From: Ktedonobacteraceae bacterium
GTDB taxonomy: Bacteria > Chloroflexota > Ktedonobacteria > Ktedonobacterales > Ktedonobacteraceae
NCBI GenBank assembly: GCA_035653615.1
Contig: DASRBN010000040.1
Coordinates: forward strand, 1 to 64,000
Direction of reading: 5' to 3'
Length of the DNA: 64,000 nt
The notes beneath the pieces were generated by a model, which had not been told where the DNA came from, ran no database searches, and saw nothing but the letters and a program-made list of their open reading frames with translations. The position numbers and the translations under genes are program-made. This document shows, one piece after another, positions 44,317-53,822 of the stretch. Every line of letters begins with the position of its first letter. Position 1 is the stretch's first letter.

Positions 44317-44832
44317 ATGTTTCGGCGCGCGCTTGCTGGCACTCGATACCTGATCGTCATCGCCGTAATAGGTACGTTTCTGGCATCGATCGCTGTACTC
44401 GTTTACGGCGCTTTGACAGTGGTGACCACTATCATCGATATATTTACGCACGGCGGATTTACTACAGATGGCGCGAAGCATCTTGCGGTCGATGATATTG
44501 AACTGATAGACCTGTTCCTGCTGGGCACGGTTCTCTATATCATTGCCCTGGGACTGTACAACCTGTTCATCGATGATAAGCTGCCTATGCCGCGCTGGCT
44601 CGAAATCGTTAACCTCGACGATTTAAAGGAGACATTGCTGCGCGTAATCATTGTATTGCTGGCCGTTACGTTTCTTGGCTATGTGGTCAACTGGGATGGC
44701 AATGCGAACATTCTGGATCTCGGCATTGCTGTCGGGTTGGTATTGTTCGCCCTTGGCTTGCTCTTAAATAGAGGCTTAAGTGCCGGGCCTCGTAAATCTC
44801 CAGCTAAAGATGAATCTCCACACGAACCGTAG
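44317..44832 (+). CDS. UPF0114 (YqhA) family membrane protein
   Basis: A 171-residue inner-membrane protein with four hydrophobic helices (YLIVIAVIGTFLASIAVLVY; FLLGTVLYIIALGLYNLF; LLRVIIVLLAVTFLGYVV; GLVLFALGLLL) and the family pattern ELIDLFLLGTVLYIIALGLY. The ATG at 44317 follows AAGGAG. The function of UPF0114 is not firmly known. It stands 59 bases after the sigma factor and could be co-transcribed. Confidence 0.85.
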   Translation: MFRRALAGTRYLIVIAVIGTFLASIAVLVYGALTVVTTIIDIFTHGGFTTDGAKHLAVDDIELIDLFLLGTVLYIIALGLYNLFIDDKLPMPRWLEIVNLDDLKETLLRVIIVLLAVTFLGYVVNWDGNANILDLGIAVGLVLFALGLLLNRGLSAGPRKSPAKDESPHEP

Positions 44833-44853
44833 GGGCCGATTGATCGGCCCGCG
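44829..44853 (+). repeat. Dispersed palindromic repeat, short form
   Basis: GTAGGGGCCGATTGATCGGC followed by CCGCG, immediately behind the stop of the UPF0114 gene. It is a single-core copy of the family and can fold into a short hairpin. Confidence 0.7.
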
Positions 44854-44913
44854 TTCCTGATGCGGAGCCGTTTTGAAAACTCATGATTGGGCATAGTACT
44901 AGACAATTTGTTC

Positions 44914-44942
44914 TTGTGGCTATACTCGAAATATGATATAAT
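44914..44942 (+). promoter_or_regulatory. Promoter for gyrA
   Basis: TTGTGG at 44914-44919 and TATAAT at 44937-44942 with 17-base spacing, about 100 bases before the gyrA ATG. The -10 is perfect; the -35 is moderate. Confidence 0.5.
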
Positions 44943-45042
44943 GTATTCCGTAGGCTCGAATATTATACGACCCTCGCCCAGCATACACTTCAATACATGA
45001 GCGCCAAAAGGCTATTTATGGCTTCTTTTATGAGGAAATTTT

Positions 45043-48000
45043 ATGGAACCTGGCAATATTAAAACCGTAAGCATCGTAGAGGAAATGACGGGCGCCTATC
45101 TCGACTACTCTATGAGCGTGATTGTCAGTCGCGCCCTGCCCGATGTGCGCGACGGACTCAAGCCCGTTCACCGGCGTGTTCTCTACGCCATGGATCAAAT
45201 GGGCTTGCAATCCACCAAAGCCTTCCGCAAATGTGCGGGTACGGTCGGCGAAGTCCTGAAAAGCTATCACCCCCATGGCGATGTGGCCGTTTACGACTCC
45301 CTCGTGCGTATGGCGCAGCCCTGGTCGATGCGCTACCCCCTCGTTCTTGGACAGGGTAACTTTGGCTCCCAGGATGATGATCCCCCAGCTGCCATGCGCT
45401 ATTGCGTAACGGGAGATACCCTCGTCGTCACTGACAAAGGGCTGGTGCCGATCAGTCAGATTTCGCAGCCAGGCATCGAAGATGTCTCTGTACATATCCT
45501 GTCAAAAGATGGGAAAACCAATACGGCCAGTAAGTGGTGGGATTGCGGCCCGTTCCCGACATGGCGCGTGCGAACGCAGCGAGGATACGAAGTCACAGGT
45601 ACGGCCAACCACCCCTTGTTGGTGGCAGTACCTCACGATACTGATGGGCGCGTCACGCTTACCTGGAAGACCATTGACCAGTTAGTAGTTGGCGACTATG
45701 CTGTCCTGGATCGAAGCGACATCTTGTGGCCAGAGCAGCCTGTTGATCTTCGTCCATTCCATTCCTCAGTTCTCCAGAAGCCCCGTATGAAGCAGCACAA
45801 GCTTCCAGAGACGCTGGACGAGGATATGGGCTTCATTCTGGGAGCGTTGCTGGCAGAAGGGACGTTCCGCGATCAGGTAATCGAGTTTACGAATACCCCT
45901 GGCGACTTTGCAGACCAATTCATTCAGTCGTGGCAGCACGTCTTCCCAACGTGCCGCTTGCATATCTTTGAGAGGGAACCGGTTAGCTACGGCAAGAAGC
46001 CATTCCTTCAAATACAGGTAGTAAGCCAGCATGTCAAGTCGTTCATCCAGGCTTTGGGGTTGTCAGGGCGTTCCGTACAACGGCAGATACCTGAAGTAAT
46101 CTTGCGCTCACCTCGCACCGTGCTCGCTGCTTTCTTGCGTGGTCTGTTTGAAGGTGATGGAGCGGTTGAAAAATCTGGTCGCAGCCTGCTGCGGATTAAT
46201 CTGTCGGCCCGTAACCGCCTTATGCTCCGGCAGGTTCAAACGCTGTTGCTGCGTTTCGGTATTGTGGCGTCGTTGAATAACGATAGAACCCGGCAAATGC
46301 ATCGCCTGCTGATTACCGGCTGCGAGAACCTTACCCTGTTCTCTAAAGAGATCGGTTTCACCTCGGCAGTGAAGAGCAAAGCGCTTGCTACAACCCTTGA
46401 CCTGCATACCGGCAGAGTTTTGTCAAAGACTGATTTTATACCCTACCTGGCCGGGTATGTCAGAACACATGCCACTCGCGGCCAGCGTGAGTGGCTATCA
46501 AAGCATAACTTCGACCATTCGGATCGCCTGACCGCAACGTTACCACGCATTGCTCAGGTGCTGCCCGCGGTGGCCGTTGCCGAGATCGAGAATCTGCCCC
46601 GCCAGCATTATCTCTTTGAGCGCATCGAAAGTATCGAAGACGCCGGTATGCAGCCGGTCTATTCCTTACGCGTGGATAGTGAATGCCACTCGTTTGTGGC
46701 GAACGGTTTTGTGAATCATAACACCGAGGCCAAAATGGCCGCCATCGCCGATGAGTTGCTGCGCGATATCGACAAAGACACCGTCGATTTCGTCCCCAAT
46801 TATGATAATCAGACCAGAGAGCCTACCGTCCTGCCTGCGCGCCTGCCAAATCTGCTTCTGAACGGCTCTACAGGCATCGCCGTCGGCATGGCTACCAACA
46901 TACCGCCGCACAACCTGGTCGAAGTCTGCAACGGTATCGCCCACCTGATTGATAATCCCGAGGCCACCACCGAGGAACTTTCGCGCATCATCCGCGGGCC
47001 TGATTTTCCGACCGGTGGCATCATCCAGGGGCGCGAGGGCATCCGCAACACCTACGCCAACGGGCGCGGGCGCATTGTTGTACGCGCGCGCACCCGCCTG
47101 GAAGAGGGCGAACGCGGGCGCATCAGCATTATCGTCACCGAATTACCGTACCAGGTCAATAAGGCGGAACTGGTCAAAAAGATCGCCGAATTGACGCGCG
47201 ACAAGAAGATCGACGGCATCTCCGAGGTGCGCGACGAGTCCGACCGCCAGGGCATGCGCATTTACATCGAACTCAAACGCGAGGCCAATCCGGAGCGCAT
47301 CCTCAACCTGCTCTATAAATATACCGCCATGCAGAGCGCGTTCAATGCCAACATGCTCGCGCTCGTCGATCAACAGCCGCGCACGCTGACGCTCAAGGCC
47401 TTTCTGCAACACTACATCAACCACCGCGAGAACGTCATCACGCGTCGCACGCGCTTCGAACTGGCGAAGGCCGAGGCACGCAAGCACCTCCTCGATGGGT
47501 TCATCATCGCCTACAATAACCTGGACGCGATCATCAAAACCATTCGCGAATCGCGGCAGGCGGAGGCCGCGCTGGTTACCGAGCTATCGCAGAAATTTGC
47601 CCTCTCCGAAATACAGAGCAAGGCCATCCTGGATATGCGCCTGGCAAGACTGGCCGCGTTGGAGCGCTTCAAGATCGAGGAGGAACTGCGCGAGGTGCTG
47701 AAAAATATCGAATACTACCAGATGCTGCTCTCCGATGTGCGCGAAATTCGCAAACTCATCAAAGAAGACCTGCGCGAACTGAAGGAGAAATATGGGGATG
47801 AGCGCCGCACAGACATCGTTGAAGCCGAGGCAGGTGAGTTCAAGGCCGAAGACCTGATTCCCAACGAAGAGGTCGTCGTTACCCTGACCGAGAAGGGATA
47901 CATCAAACGCCTGCCGTCAAGCACCTATCGCGCCCAGCGCAGGGGTGGCAGGGGCATCACCGGTATGGTTACTCGTGAAGACGATACTGTCCGTCACCTG

Positions 48001-48927
48001 CTGGTCGCGCATAGTCACGACAGCCTGCTCTTCTTCACCGACCGTGGCCGCGTCTTCCAGCTGAAGGTTTATGAATTGCCTGACGTGAGCCGCACGGCCA
48101 AGGGCGAGCATATTATCAACCTCATCTCGATTGAGCAGCGCGAGCGCGTGACGGCGCTTGTCTGCGTGCCAAAAGGTGTGAGCCGCGATTTCATGATCGT
48201 GGCCACGCGCAAGGGCGAGGTCAAGAAGACGGCCATGGACGAATTCGAGGTCGTGCGCCGTTCCGGGTTGATCGCCATGGACCTGGAAGAGGATGATGAG
48301 CTGATCGGAGCCAGGCTTGCTCGCGCCGATGACGATGTACTGCTGGTTACAGCAGGTGGGCAGGCCATTCGCTTCACGGTCGCCGAATTGCGCTCAGCCT
48401 CGCGTATGAGCGGTGGCGTGCGTGGCATTCGCCTGGCCCAGGGCGATAGAGTCGTTTCGCTCAACCTCGCGACTCCCGGCTGCGAGCTGCTGGTTGTGAC
48501 CGAGCATGGCTACGGCAAGCGTACACCCATCGAAGAGTATCCGACGCATAACCGCGGTGGTGGCGGCGTGATTACCGCCCGGATCACGGAGAAGACCGGT
48601 CACGTTGCCGCCTCGCGCATGATCAGCGAGAAGGACAACGACCTGATGATCATTTCCGCCGGGGGGGTGGTCATTCGCACCGATGTCACCACCATCGCAA
48701 GGGCCGGACGCGCCACCCAGGGCGTGCGCTTAATGCACCTGGCCGAAGGCGATGCCGTCGTAGCTGTTGCGACAACCAACGGCAAGAAGCTCGAATCCCA
48801 GAATGGCGACGAGAATGGCAATGCCGGCGAGGCAGAAGATGTCGAAGAAATCGAAGCCGAAGTGGACGAGCTAACCGAGATGGAAGTGGACGAGCCGCCA
48901 GAAGAGCAAATGGATGGGGCCGAGTGA
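45043..48927 (+). CDS. gyrA: DNA gyrase subunit A containing an intein
   Basis: The breakage-reunion subunit of gyrase, introducing negative supercoils with GyrB. The 1,294-residue precursor contains a 440-residue intein placed directly after catalytic Tyr120 (AAMRY); the spliced protein would be 854 aa, normal for GyrA. The extein shows the winged-helix region ([23 protein letters not shown]), the tower and coiled coil, and a C-terminal propeller with the GyrA box QRRGGRG, which separates it from ParC. The C terminus is a long acidic tail ([20 protein letters not shown]). gyrB is not in the window. Confidence 0.97.
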   Translation: MEPGNIKTVSIVEEMTGAYLDYSMSVIVSRALPDVRDGLKPVHRRVLYAMDQMGLQSTKAFRKCAGTVGEVLKSYHPHGDVAVYDSLVRMAQPWSMRYPLVLGQGNFGSQDDDPPAAMRYCVTGDTLVVTDKGLVPISQISQPGIEDVSVHILSKDGKTNTASKWWDCGPFPTWRVRTQRGYEVTGTANHPLLVAVPHDTDGRVTLTWKTIDQLVVGDYAVLDRSDILWPEQPVDLRPFHSSVLQKPRMKQHKLPETLDEDMGFILGALLAEGTFRDQVIEFTNTPGDFADQFIQSWQHVFPTCRLHIFEREPVSYGKKPFLQIQVVSQHVKSFIQALGLSGRSVQRQIPEVILRSPRTVLAAFLRGLFEGDGAVEKSGRSLLRINLSARNRLMLRQVQTLLLRFGIVASLNNDRTRQMHRLLITGCENLTLFSKEIGFTSAVKSKALATTLDLHTGRVLSKTDFIPYLAGYVRTHATRGQREWLSKHNFDHSDRLTATLPRIAQVLPAVAVAEIENLPRQHYLFERIESIEDAGMQPVYSLRVDSECHSFVANGFVNHNTEAKMAAIADELLRDIDKDTVDFVPNYDNQTREPTVLPARLPNLLLNGSTGIAVGMATNIPPHNLVEVCNGIAHLIDNPEATTEELSRIIRGPDFPTGGIIQGREGIRNTYANGRGRIVVRARTRLEEGERGRISIIVTELPYQVNKAELVKKIAELTRDKKIDGISEVRDESDRQGMRIYIELKREANPERILNLLYKYTAMQSAFNANMLALVDQQPRTLTLKAFLQHYINHRENVITRRTRFELAKAEARKHLLDGFIIAYNNLDAIIKTIRESRQAEAALVTELSQKFALSEIQSKAILDMRLARLAALERFKIEEELREVLKNIEYYQMLLSDVREIRKLIKEDLRELKEKYGDERRTDIVEAEAGEFKAEDLIPNEEVVVTLTEKGYIKRLPSSTYRAQRRGGRGITGMVTREDDTVRHLLVAHSHDSLLFFTDRGRVFQLKVYELPDVSRTAKGEHIINLISIEQRERVTALVCVPKGVSRDFMIVATRKGEVKKTAMDEFEVVRRSGLIAMDLEEDDELIGARLARADDDVLLVTAGGQAIRFTVAELRSASRMSGGVRGIRLAQGDRVVSLNLATPGCELLVVTEHGYGKRTPIEEYPTHNRGGGGVITARITEKTGHVAASRMISEKDNDLMIISAGGVVIRTDVTTIARAGRATQGVRLMHLAEGDAVVAVATTNGKKLESQNGDENGNAGEAEDVEEIEAEVDELTEMEVDEPPEEQMDGAE
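45403..46722 (+). mobile_element. GyrA intein with LAGLIDADG homing endonuclease
   Basis: The intein begins at Cys ([13 protein letters not shown], block A) after Tyr120 and ends with VNHN before Thr of the extein (TEAKMA), so splicing uses Cys1, terminal Asn and +1 Thr. Block B is visible as GTANHPLL. The central part has two LAGLIDADG-type motifs (LGALLAEG and LRGLFEGDG) of a homing endonuclease. It has the same insertion point as the mycobacterial GyrA inteins (for example M. xenopi). The splicing residues appear intact; the endonuclease has one Glu and one Asp in its motifs, so it may be active. Confidence 0.93.
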
Positions 48928-48971
48928 TTTTCGTCGCGGAAGACTATTTTATTTCTTCAAGGAGGATGAAC

Positions 48972-49298
48972 ATGATTAAACTCACTGTACTCTATGGCCA
49001 TCCGCAGGACCCTGCTGCATTTGATCGCTATTACCGGGAGACTCATACGCCCCTGGCGCTAAAGTTCCCCGGTCTTAAGGGTATGACAGTTGATAGGCCA
49101 ACATCTCTCAACCCGCAGGAGCAGTCACCTTACTATCTGATTGCCAACCTGTACTGGGCAGATATGCAGTCATTCCAGGAGGCCCTCAACTCGCCCGAAG
49201 GCCAGGCTGGGGCTGCCGATCTGGCTAACTTCGCGACCGGCGGTGCCACGCTGTTGGTGGGTGAGATAGAGGTTCCGATGCCTGTTTCATTGAGTTGA
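48972..49298 (+). CDS. EthD family protein
   Basis: A 108-residue ferredoxin-like (dimeric alpha-beta barrel) protein: MIKLTVLYGHPQDPAAFDRY-Y, HTPLALKFPGLKG and WADMQSFQEALNSPEGQ are the EthD pattern. The ATG at 48972 follows AAGGAGG; a frame from 48924 overlaps gyrA and lacks a site. EthD proteins are small, often oxygenase-associated enzymes of unknown reaction. There is no oxygenase neighbour here. Confidence 0.85.
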   Translation: MIKLTVLYGHPQDPAAFDRYYRETHTPLALKFPGLKGMTVDRPTSLNPQEQSPYYLIANLYWADMQSFQEALNSPEGQAGAADLANFATGGATLLVGEIEVPMPVSLS

Positions 49299-49357
49299 GG
49301 TCTGGAGGCCAGTTCCCAGAGAGCGGTGACAGTGATGTTGTAGAGCTTTGTTTCACT

Positions 49358-49385
49358 CAGGAGAGGGGTCTAGACCCCTCTCCTG
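49358..49385. terminator. Perfect 28-base palindrome between convergent genes
   Basis: CAGGAGAGGGGTCT and AGACCCCTCTCCTG meet without a loop. It lies between the rightward EthD gene and the leftward dehydrogenase-like gene, 5 bases before the stop of the latter, so it probably ends transcription from both sides. Confidence 0.55.
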
Positions 49386-49390
49386 GCTCG

Positions 49391-50026
49391 TTAATATCCC
49401 ACCGTAAAACGGCGGCGCACAAATTGTGGCTTTTCCAGCTCGTCGATCAGGGCGACGGCGTAATCCTCTGCGGAAATGCGGCTTTCTCCTTTTTCATTGG
49501 TGATGAGCTGGTCGGTGCCGAGACGGAAGTTGCCGGTGCGCTCGCCGGGAGCAATCATGTTGGCCGGACTGAAAAACGTCCAGTCGAGATCAGATTGGCG
49601 ATAGACATCCAGCGCGGCGCGTATATTCAACGCGCCGGGTCGCCAGGCGGGATTAAAGTCCGGCGAATCGACAAGTTGCAGGCCGGGAGCGACTTCCAGG
49701 CTGCCCGCGCCACCGACCACGATCAGGCGACGGACACCGGCGCGTGTCATCCCCGCTATCAGCGCCCTGGCCGCGTCCACAAAGGTCTGCCCTGGCTCAT
49801 TGGCGTTCTGGCGCGTCGCGTTAATAACGGCATCGGCACCGGCAACATCCCTGGCAACGCTCTCCGCGTCAAGCATGTTGCCCTGCTTGACGATCAAATT
49901 CGGGTCGCTCATGGTCAGCTTCTCTGGATTGCGCACGACGGCTGTGACGTGGAGGCCGCGATTGAGCGCCTCGCGTGTGATTCGCTGGCCGATCATCCCA
50001 CTTGCGCCGTAAATAACAATGTTCAA
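49391..50026 (-). CDS. NAD(P)-binding NmrA/SDR-like protein
   Basis: A 211-residue Rossmann-fold protein of the atypical SDR group: MNIVIYGASGMIGQRITREA (dinucleotide loop GASGMIG), TAVVRNPEKL, and GADAVINATRQ. There is no classical YxxxK catalytic pair, which suits NmrA-like or BlvrB-like sensors and reductases. It stands alone between an EthD gene and the HNH pair. The substrate is unknown. Confidence 0.85.
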   Translation of the reverse strand: MNIVIYGASGMIGQRITREALNRGLHVTAVVRNPEKLTMSDPNLIVKQGNMLDAESVARDVAGADAVINATRQNANEPGQTFVDAARALIAGMTRAGVRRLIVVGGAGSLEVAPGLQLVDSPDFNPAWRPGALNIRAALDVYRQSDLDWTFFSPANMIAPGERTGNFRLGTDQLITNEKGESRISAEDYAVALIDELEKPQFVRRRFTVGY

Positions 50027-50079
50027 TGGATGCTCCTTTCAAACAAGGGGACGATTAGCTTCGGCCCTTGTGTCTGACT

Positions 50080-50506
50080 TTATCGGACGGGATAGTGACC
50101 AATATCTATCAGCCCAAGGCGGTAGGCCACTCGCTCAGGATCATTGAGGTGAAGAAGAGTGACCGTAGCACGCCCGCTGGCGGTAGTGCCTGCCTTCGAT
50201 ACGGCCACCATTGAGGCGAAAATGACGATGCCATCGCTGCTCACGTGGATTGAAGAGCAAGACAACTTTATTTGTTACCGGGTCTAGCGAGGCCAGATCT
50301 GTACCCTTGAAACGATTACAATAAAAGCAGGCCCACGCGAGATTCTCGAGCGATATTGGTCCGCCATGTTTTTCAGCGATTACGTGGTCTGCTTCGTGTG
50401 GGTAATACATATCTGCTTCATGGATAAGACAATATTCGCAGCGCCCCTGTGCCCGCTCTTGCACCTGGCGCCTTAACCGTTCGGGGACGGGTGGTTTCCT
50501 GGCCAT
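50080..50506 (-). pseudogene. HNH endonuclease gene with a 1-base frameshift near the 3' end
   Basis: From ATG at 50506 the frame encodes an HNH protein: CEYCLIHE (zinc Cys pair), HEADHVIAEKHGG (catalytic His), NLAWACFYCNRFKGTD. After RIEG near 50,190 the frame runs into RHYRQRAC and ends early at 50141. The neighbouring frame instead continues with TASGRATVTLLHLNDPERVA and LGLIDIGHYPV to a stop at 50080, which is how this family normally ends. The span of 427 bases is one more than a multiple of three, so one extra base is present. The catalytic part is intact, so the early-stopped product could still fold. Confidence 0.75.
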
Positions 50507-50509
50507 GGT

Positions 50510-50761
50510 TTAGGATGCCTGCTGCCGCAATTGCCGCTGGGCTTCAAGCTTCACCAGTTCCATCAGATATTCGATCATCATATAACTCTCGAGTTCCTGG
50601 TGTTCCTCTTCAGTCAACATACCCTCACGCTCACGGTGAATAAGTTCATATGCCCGATCAGCTACCTCGGCAGAGGGATGGAAAGCAATAATTTGCTCAG
50701 GAGCTGGATGATGCGCAAGAAAACGTGCGACTTCGGTCGCGGCCTGTGTCTTGAGAAGCAT
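50510..50761 (-). CDS. Small partner of the HNH protein, 83 aa
   Basis: An 83-residue helical acidic protein (RYELIHREREGMLTEEEHQEL-type pattern: ADRAYELIHREREG, then EYLMELVKLEAQ). It ends 3 bases before the HNH start, so the two are co-expressed. Such pairs of a small helical protein followed by an HNH protein occur in many bacteria; the small member is thought to be antitoxin-like or a binding partner, which is inference here. Confidence 0.7.
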   Translation of the reverse strand: MLLKTQAATEVARFLAHHPAPEQIIAFHPSAEVADRAYELIHREREGMLTEEEHQELESYMMIEYLMELVKLEAQRQLRQQAS

Positions 50762-51315
50762 ACTGACCTCTTTCTTCCTCCAAAGGCCTTGCTACCTTCT
50801 CGGGCCTGTTACCAGGTTATCAAAATGACGTCCTTACAAGAGAATAATACCATACTCTATAGTTTCTCCGTCAAGAGAAACTCGTCTTTCGCAGCCCTTT
50901 TAGTTTTCTGCTCCCTGGCTACTCACCCTGAACCGCATCACGATTACCCGGCATCTCTTTCGATTTCCCACAGTGCGAGAAAAGCTAACATCCGCTTAAA
51001 ATCCGCTTAATATTGGAAGAGTATAATAACTTTACCGGCTATCATTATATATAGGAAAAGTGAGGCATCTCAATGAATGATGGATGCTTCTCGGTCAGAA
51101 AATGTTAGTATCTCTTCCTCAGAAAGGATTTTGAGCGATGTTTTGGCGTTCACTACTCAAAGCCGTTGTCGGGGCTATCATAAACGTGCTGCTAGATGCA
51201 GCTCTTGCGGTGCTCTTCGCAGCAATATGATGAGGTCGATTGAGTGCGAGGCCTTCTGGAGCCTGGATAAGTGTCAAGGCCGTGGTTCTGGTGATTGCCT
51301 ATCAGCCCGGTCACT
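50762..51315. other. Spacer with one possible tiny gene
   Basis: About 550 bases without a recognised gene. AT-rich around 50,830-51,060. The only supportable coding candidate is the 30-residue hydrophobic peptide at 51138-51230. Confidence 0.5.
51138..51230 (+). CDS. Possible 30-residue hydrophobic peptide
   Basis: ATG at 51138 is preceded by AAAGGA at 10-base spacing. The 30 residues (MFWRSLLKAVVGAIINVL and a tail LDAALAVLFAAI) form one long hydrophobic helix with two basic residues near the start, as in small membrane peptides. No homologue is recognised. Short length makes a chance frame possible. Confidence 0.38.
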   Translation: MFWRSLLKAVVGAIINVLLDAALAVLFAAI

Positions 51316-52062
51316 TCACCTGGGCAAAGGGCCGACCAACTCGCGCAGACGTAGAGCATCTTTAACAGCATGCCCATCTGGATCATTATTGAAATACACA
51401 TATATCTCGCGTCCATCCCTGGCCTCCGCGCCGATACGCTTTGCCCAGAACGCAAGCTCGTCACCGGTTAACCCGACCCCGTGCGCTCCATTGTGGAAAC
51501 GGATGTAGCTAAATGGGCCGGTAGAGGGTATAGTGAGTGGAGTTGGGAGAGAGCCGCCAACGGCGACGGCTAAGACACAACCGGCGTCTTCGAGTATTTT
51601 CCGCGTGATGGAGAGCGTTTCGGGTTCGAACCAGGTGGAATCGCGGAACTCGAAGGCGGCAAAGTACTCGCGTGGCAGCTGGGAGATGAATTCCGCGAGC
51701 CGCTGCGTATTGGCGTGCCAGTGTGGTGGCAGTTGATAAAGGAATGGGCCAGGTTGCTTGCCGAGTCCCTTGGCCGCGCTATAAAGGCGGTTGATGCCCT
51801 CTTCCGCATCTTTGAGCTTTTTCATATGTGTGAGGTAGCGGCTGGCTTTGACGGCGAAGAGAAAGCCGGGGTGGGACGCCGTTTGTTCGGCCCAGCTGTG
51901 AAACTGGTCATAGGTGGGCAGGCGGTAGAAACTGCGGTTGATCTCTACGGTTGGAAAGTGTTGGGCGTAGTAGGAAAGCCAGTTTTTTTCGGGCAGATCA
52001 GGTGGGTAGAAGCGTCCGACCCAATGCGGGTATACCCAGCCAGAGGTACCGATCCAGATCAC
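51316..52062 (-). CDS. DUF72 (YecE-like) protein
   Basis: A 248-residue TIM-barrel protein: MIWIGTSGWVYPHWVGRFYP, FPTVEINRSFYRLP, FLFAVKASRYLTH, FAAFEFRDSTWF and YIRFHNG are typical of DUF72. It is soluble; its function is not established. The ATG at 52062 follows GGAG. The 70-base hairpin at 52075 lies directly upstream in its leader. Confidence 0.9.
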   Translation of the reverse strand: MIWIGTSGWVYPHWVGRFYPPDLPEKNWLSYYAQHFPTVEINRSFYRLPTYDQFHSWAEQTASHPGFLFAVKASRYLTHMKKLKDAEEGINRLYSAAKGLGKQPGPFLYQLPPHWHANTQRLAEFISQLPREYFAAFEFRDSTWFEPETLSITRKILEDAGCVLAVAVGGSLPTPLTIPSTGPFSYIRFHNGAHGVGLTGDELAFWAKRIGAEARDGREIYVYFNNDPDGHAVKDALRLRELVGPLPR

Positions 52063-52074
52063 AATGTTCTCCTG

Positions 52075-52144
52075 TAGCGGACGGAGCTAGTAAAATACCA
52101 GCATACCCGTGGGCATACTGGTATTTTACTAGCTCCGTCCGCTA
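52075..52144. terminator. Very long perfect hairpin (27-base arms)
   Basis: Bases 52075-52101 and 52118-52144 are perfect complements around a 16-base loop; the arms start TAGCGGACGGAGCTAGTAAA. It begins 2 bases past the stop of the leftward zinc-protein gene and ends 13 bases before the DUF72 start, so it can end the first transcript and fold in the leader of the second. No T-run follows. Confidence 0.6.
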
Positions 52145-52146
52145 AA

Positions 52147-53604
52147 TCATTCTCCCTCTTCAGTAATCGAATAGGGTGGTTTTTCAATTGGCACGCGGTA
52201 GCCACGCGCCTGGTTGCTGCCAGGATTGGCCTGCTGAGTTTCCTGGGCGGGCGACATCAGGTCAGCGGTGATTGAGCGCACGAGGCGTTCGACGCGTTCC
52301 CAGCGCGCCGGATAGCGCTCAGCGTAGAACTTCTCTTTGCCCTCAATGTCGTAGATGTAGAAGGTGTAGTCCTGGTCCGCATAGCGATAATCCACCCTGG
52401 TGTAAGGGATGCGCACCAGTTCCAGCACCTGCAGGGTGGCACGTGATTGCGCCTGCGGGTTCGCGGCGGCATCGCCGGCAAGCTGGACGGCCACGCGCCA
52501 AACGTCTAAGGGAACGGCTTCCGGCGGCGCTTCGGGATACAGAGTGTCGTTCACCTCGGCATTGTAGACCAGGTCGCCGGTAGCTCTTTGCAGGTACTGT
52601 TCTGGTATGGCGCTGGAGCCGACCATCTGAGTTCGCACTCCCAGGTCGAAGCTGCGCAGGATGCTGCGCTGGCGCACAATCTTACCGGTTCCGCCACAAT
52701 TCGAGCAAAGCTCGGTCTTTGCACCCTCGCAGGCGGGGCAGACACGCTTGCCGGTGCCACAGGTGCATTCGACCTCACCGTTGACGCAATCAGGGCATGG
52801 TACAGTGCGACCTTTCGTGGCCGGGTCGGTATCGACCGGGTTGGGAATTGGCACTCCTGAGTCGCGAATCCCTTCAAACAGGCTGGAGACCTTTTCGGTG
52901 ACCGAACTGGTCAGATTGTCGGCCTGTTTCTGGAAGAATGGTTTCTTCTTTGCCTGGTACCAGTCGGCAACATAGCCACGACCATGACAGGTCGAGCAGC
53001 GTAACTTCGTGCGACCTTTGCAGTCGGGACAGACGATCCAGCCCCGCCCGGTGCAGGTTGCGCACAGCAGGCGCCCCGTGCTGTTACAGGCGGTACACGA
53101 TATGACCTCGTCCAATCCCTCTATGCGGGTGCGCGTCTCCGGCGCTTTGAGACCCGTTACAGGGGGCAGTTCGTAATCCCATACCGGCAGCAAGGGTTGG
53201 GCTTTGCCTATTGGTCGGCCGGTATACGGCTCCGATATCACTTCCATTTTGCGCATTTCCCAGCGCGTCTGTACTGTGACCTCCCAGACCTCATCGTTGC
53301 TCCAGGAAAGAATATCCATATAAGTACCGAGGTCACGAGCCAGTTGCCAGTTGCCCAGGCTCCACGAATTGGCCAGCTGGCGAATGCGCTCCTCTTCAGT
53401 GCTGGTAGCCTGCCGCGGCTGTGGGGGTGTATTGCTTTGCTGCCAGTAGGTGCCCGCTTTATCTACAACACGTTTAAGGCGCTGCTGTGCCTCACTCGTG
53501 CCTTGAATAACCATGCGTCGAATTTCTTCGAGTCGTTTTTCGAAATCATCAGTGCCGGCCCCGTTTGCTTCTGGCGGCGGGCCCTGTTCCCATTCATCAC
53601 CCAT
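52147..53604 (-). CDS. Protein with DnaJ-type CxxCxGxG zinc repeats
   Basis: A 485-residue protein. The central part carries a run of Cys-pair motifs: CTACNSTGRLLCATCTGRG, CPDCKG, CSTCHGRG, CPDCVNGEVEC, CPACEGAKTELCSNCGGTG, which resemble the DnaJ zinc-binding domain. There is no J domain and no membrane helix. The N-terminal third is helical and the C-terminal third has mixed strands (VDYRYADQDYTFYIYDIEG). It may bind unfolded proteins or act in zinc-dependent assembly; this is inference. It is a single gene upstream of DUF72. Confidence 0.8.
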   Translation of the reverse strand: MGDEWEQGPPPEANGAGTDDFEKRLEEIRRMVIQGTSEAQQRLKRVVDKAGTYWQQSNTPPQPRQATSTEEERIRQLANSWSLGNWQLARDLGTYMDILSWSNDEVWEVTVQTRWEMRKMEVISEPYTGRPIGKAQPLLPVWDYELPPVTGLKAPETRTRIEGLDEVISCTACNSTGRLLCATCTGRGWIVCPDCKGRTKLRCSTCHGRGYVADWYQAKKKPFFQKQADNLTSSVTEKVSSLFEGIRDSGVPIPNPVDTDPATKGRTVPCPDCVNGEVECTCGTGKRVCPACEGAKTELCSNCGGTGKIVRQRSILRSFDLGVRTQMVGSSAIPEQYLQRATGDLVYNAEVNDTLYPEAPPEAVPLDVWRVAVQLAGDAAANPQAQSRATLQVLELVRIPYTRVDYRYADQDYTFYIYDIEGKEKFYAERYPARWERVERLVRSITADLMSPAQETQQANPGSNQARGYRVPIEKPPYSITEEGE

Positions 53605-53743
53605 AATAAATGCCTCCCTAGATACCTGGTTAGTAGTGGACGCTGTGCAGCGCGCCCTTGCATATTGTGATCTTCAACAATATGTACGTTGAAAAAGGCC
53701 AGGGGTTGTAGAAGAAGGAAAATGGTTACGGTACTGCGACCCC

Positions 53744-53818
53744 GGGCCGGTGATGAAGCTTAACGGCCAAATTAGAGAATGCTTTCCGATTGTGATGGTA
53801 AAACTTCATCATCGGCCC
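53744..53818. terminator. Stem-loop behind the M24 peptidase gene
   Basis: GGGCCGGTGATGAAG (53744-53758) pairs with CTTCATCATCGGCCC (53804-53818), one G-T pair included, around a 45-base loop. It starts 5 bases beyond the stop of the leftward peptidase gene. It shares the GGGCCG-type edge of the dispersed repeat family. Confidence 0.45.
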
Positions 53819-53822
53819 CAGT

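Noticed and set aside
49295-50077. 260-codon plus-strand frame
   Set aside because: Antisense to the NmrA/SDR-like gene, whose Rossmann motifs are unambiguous.
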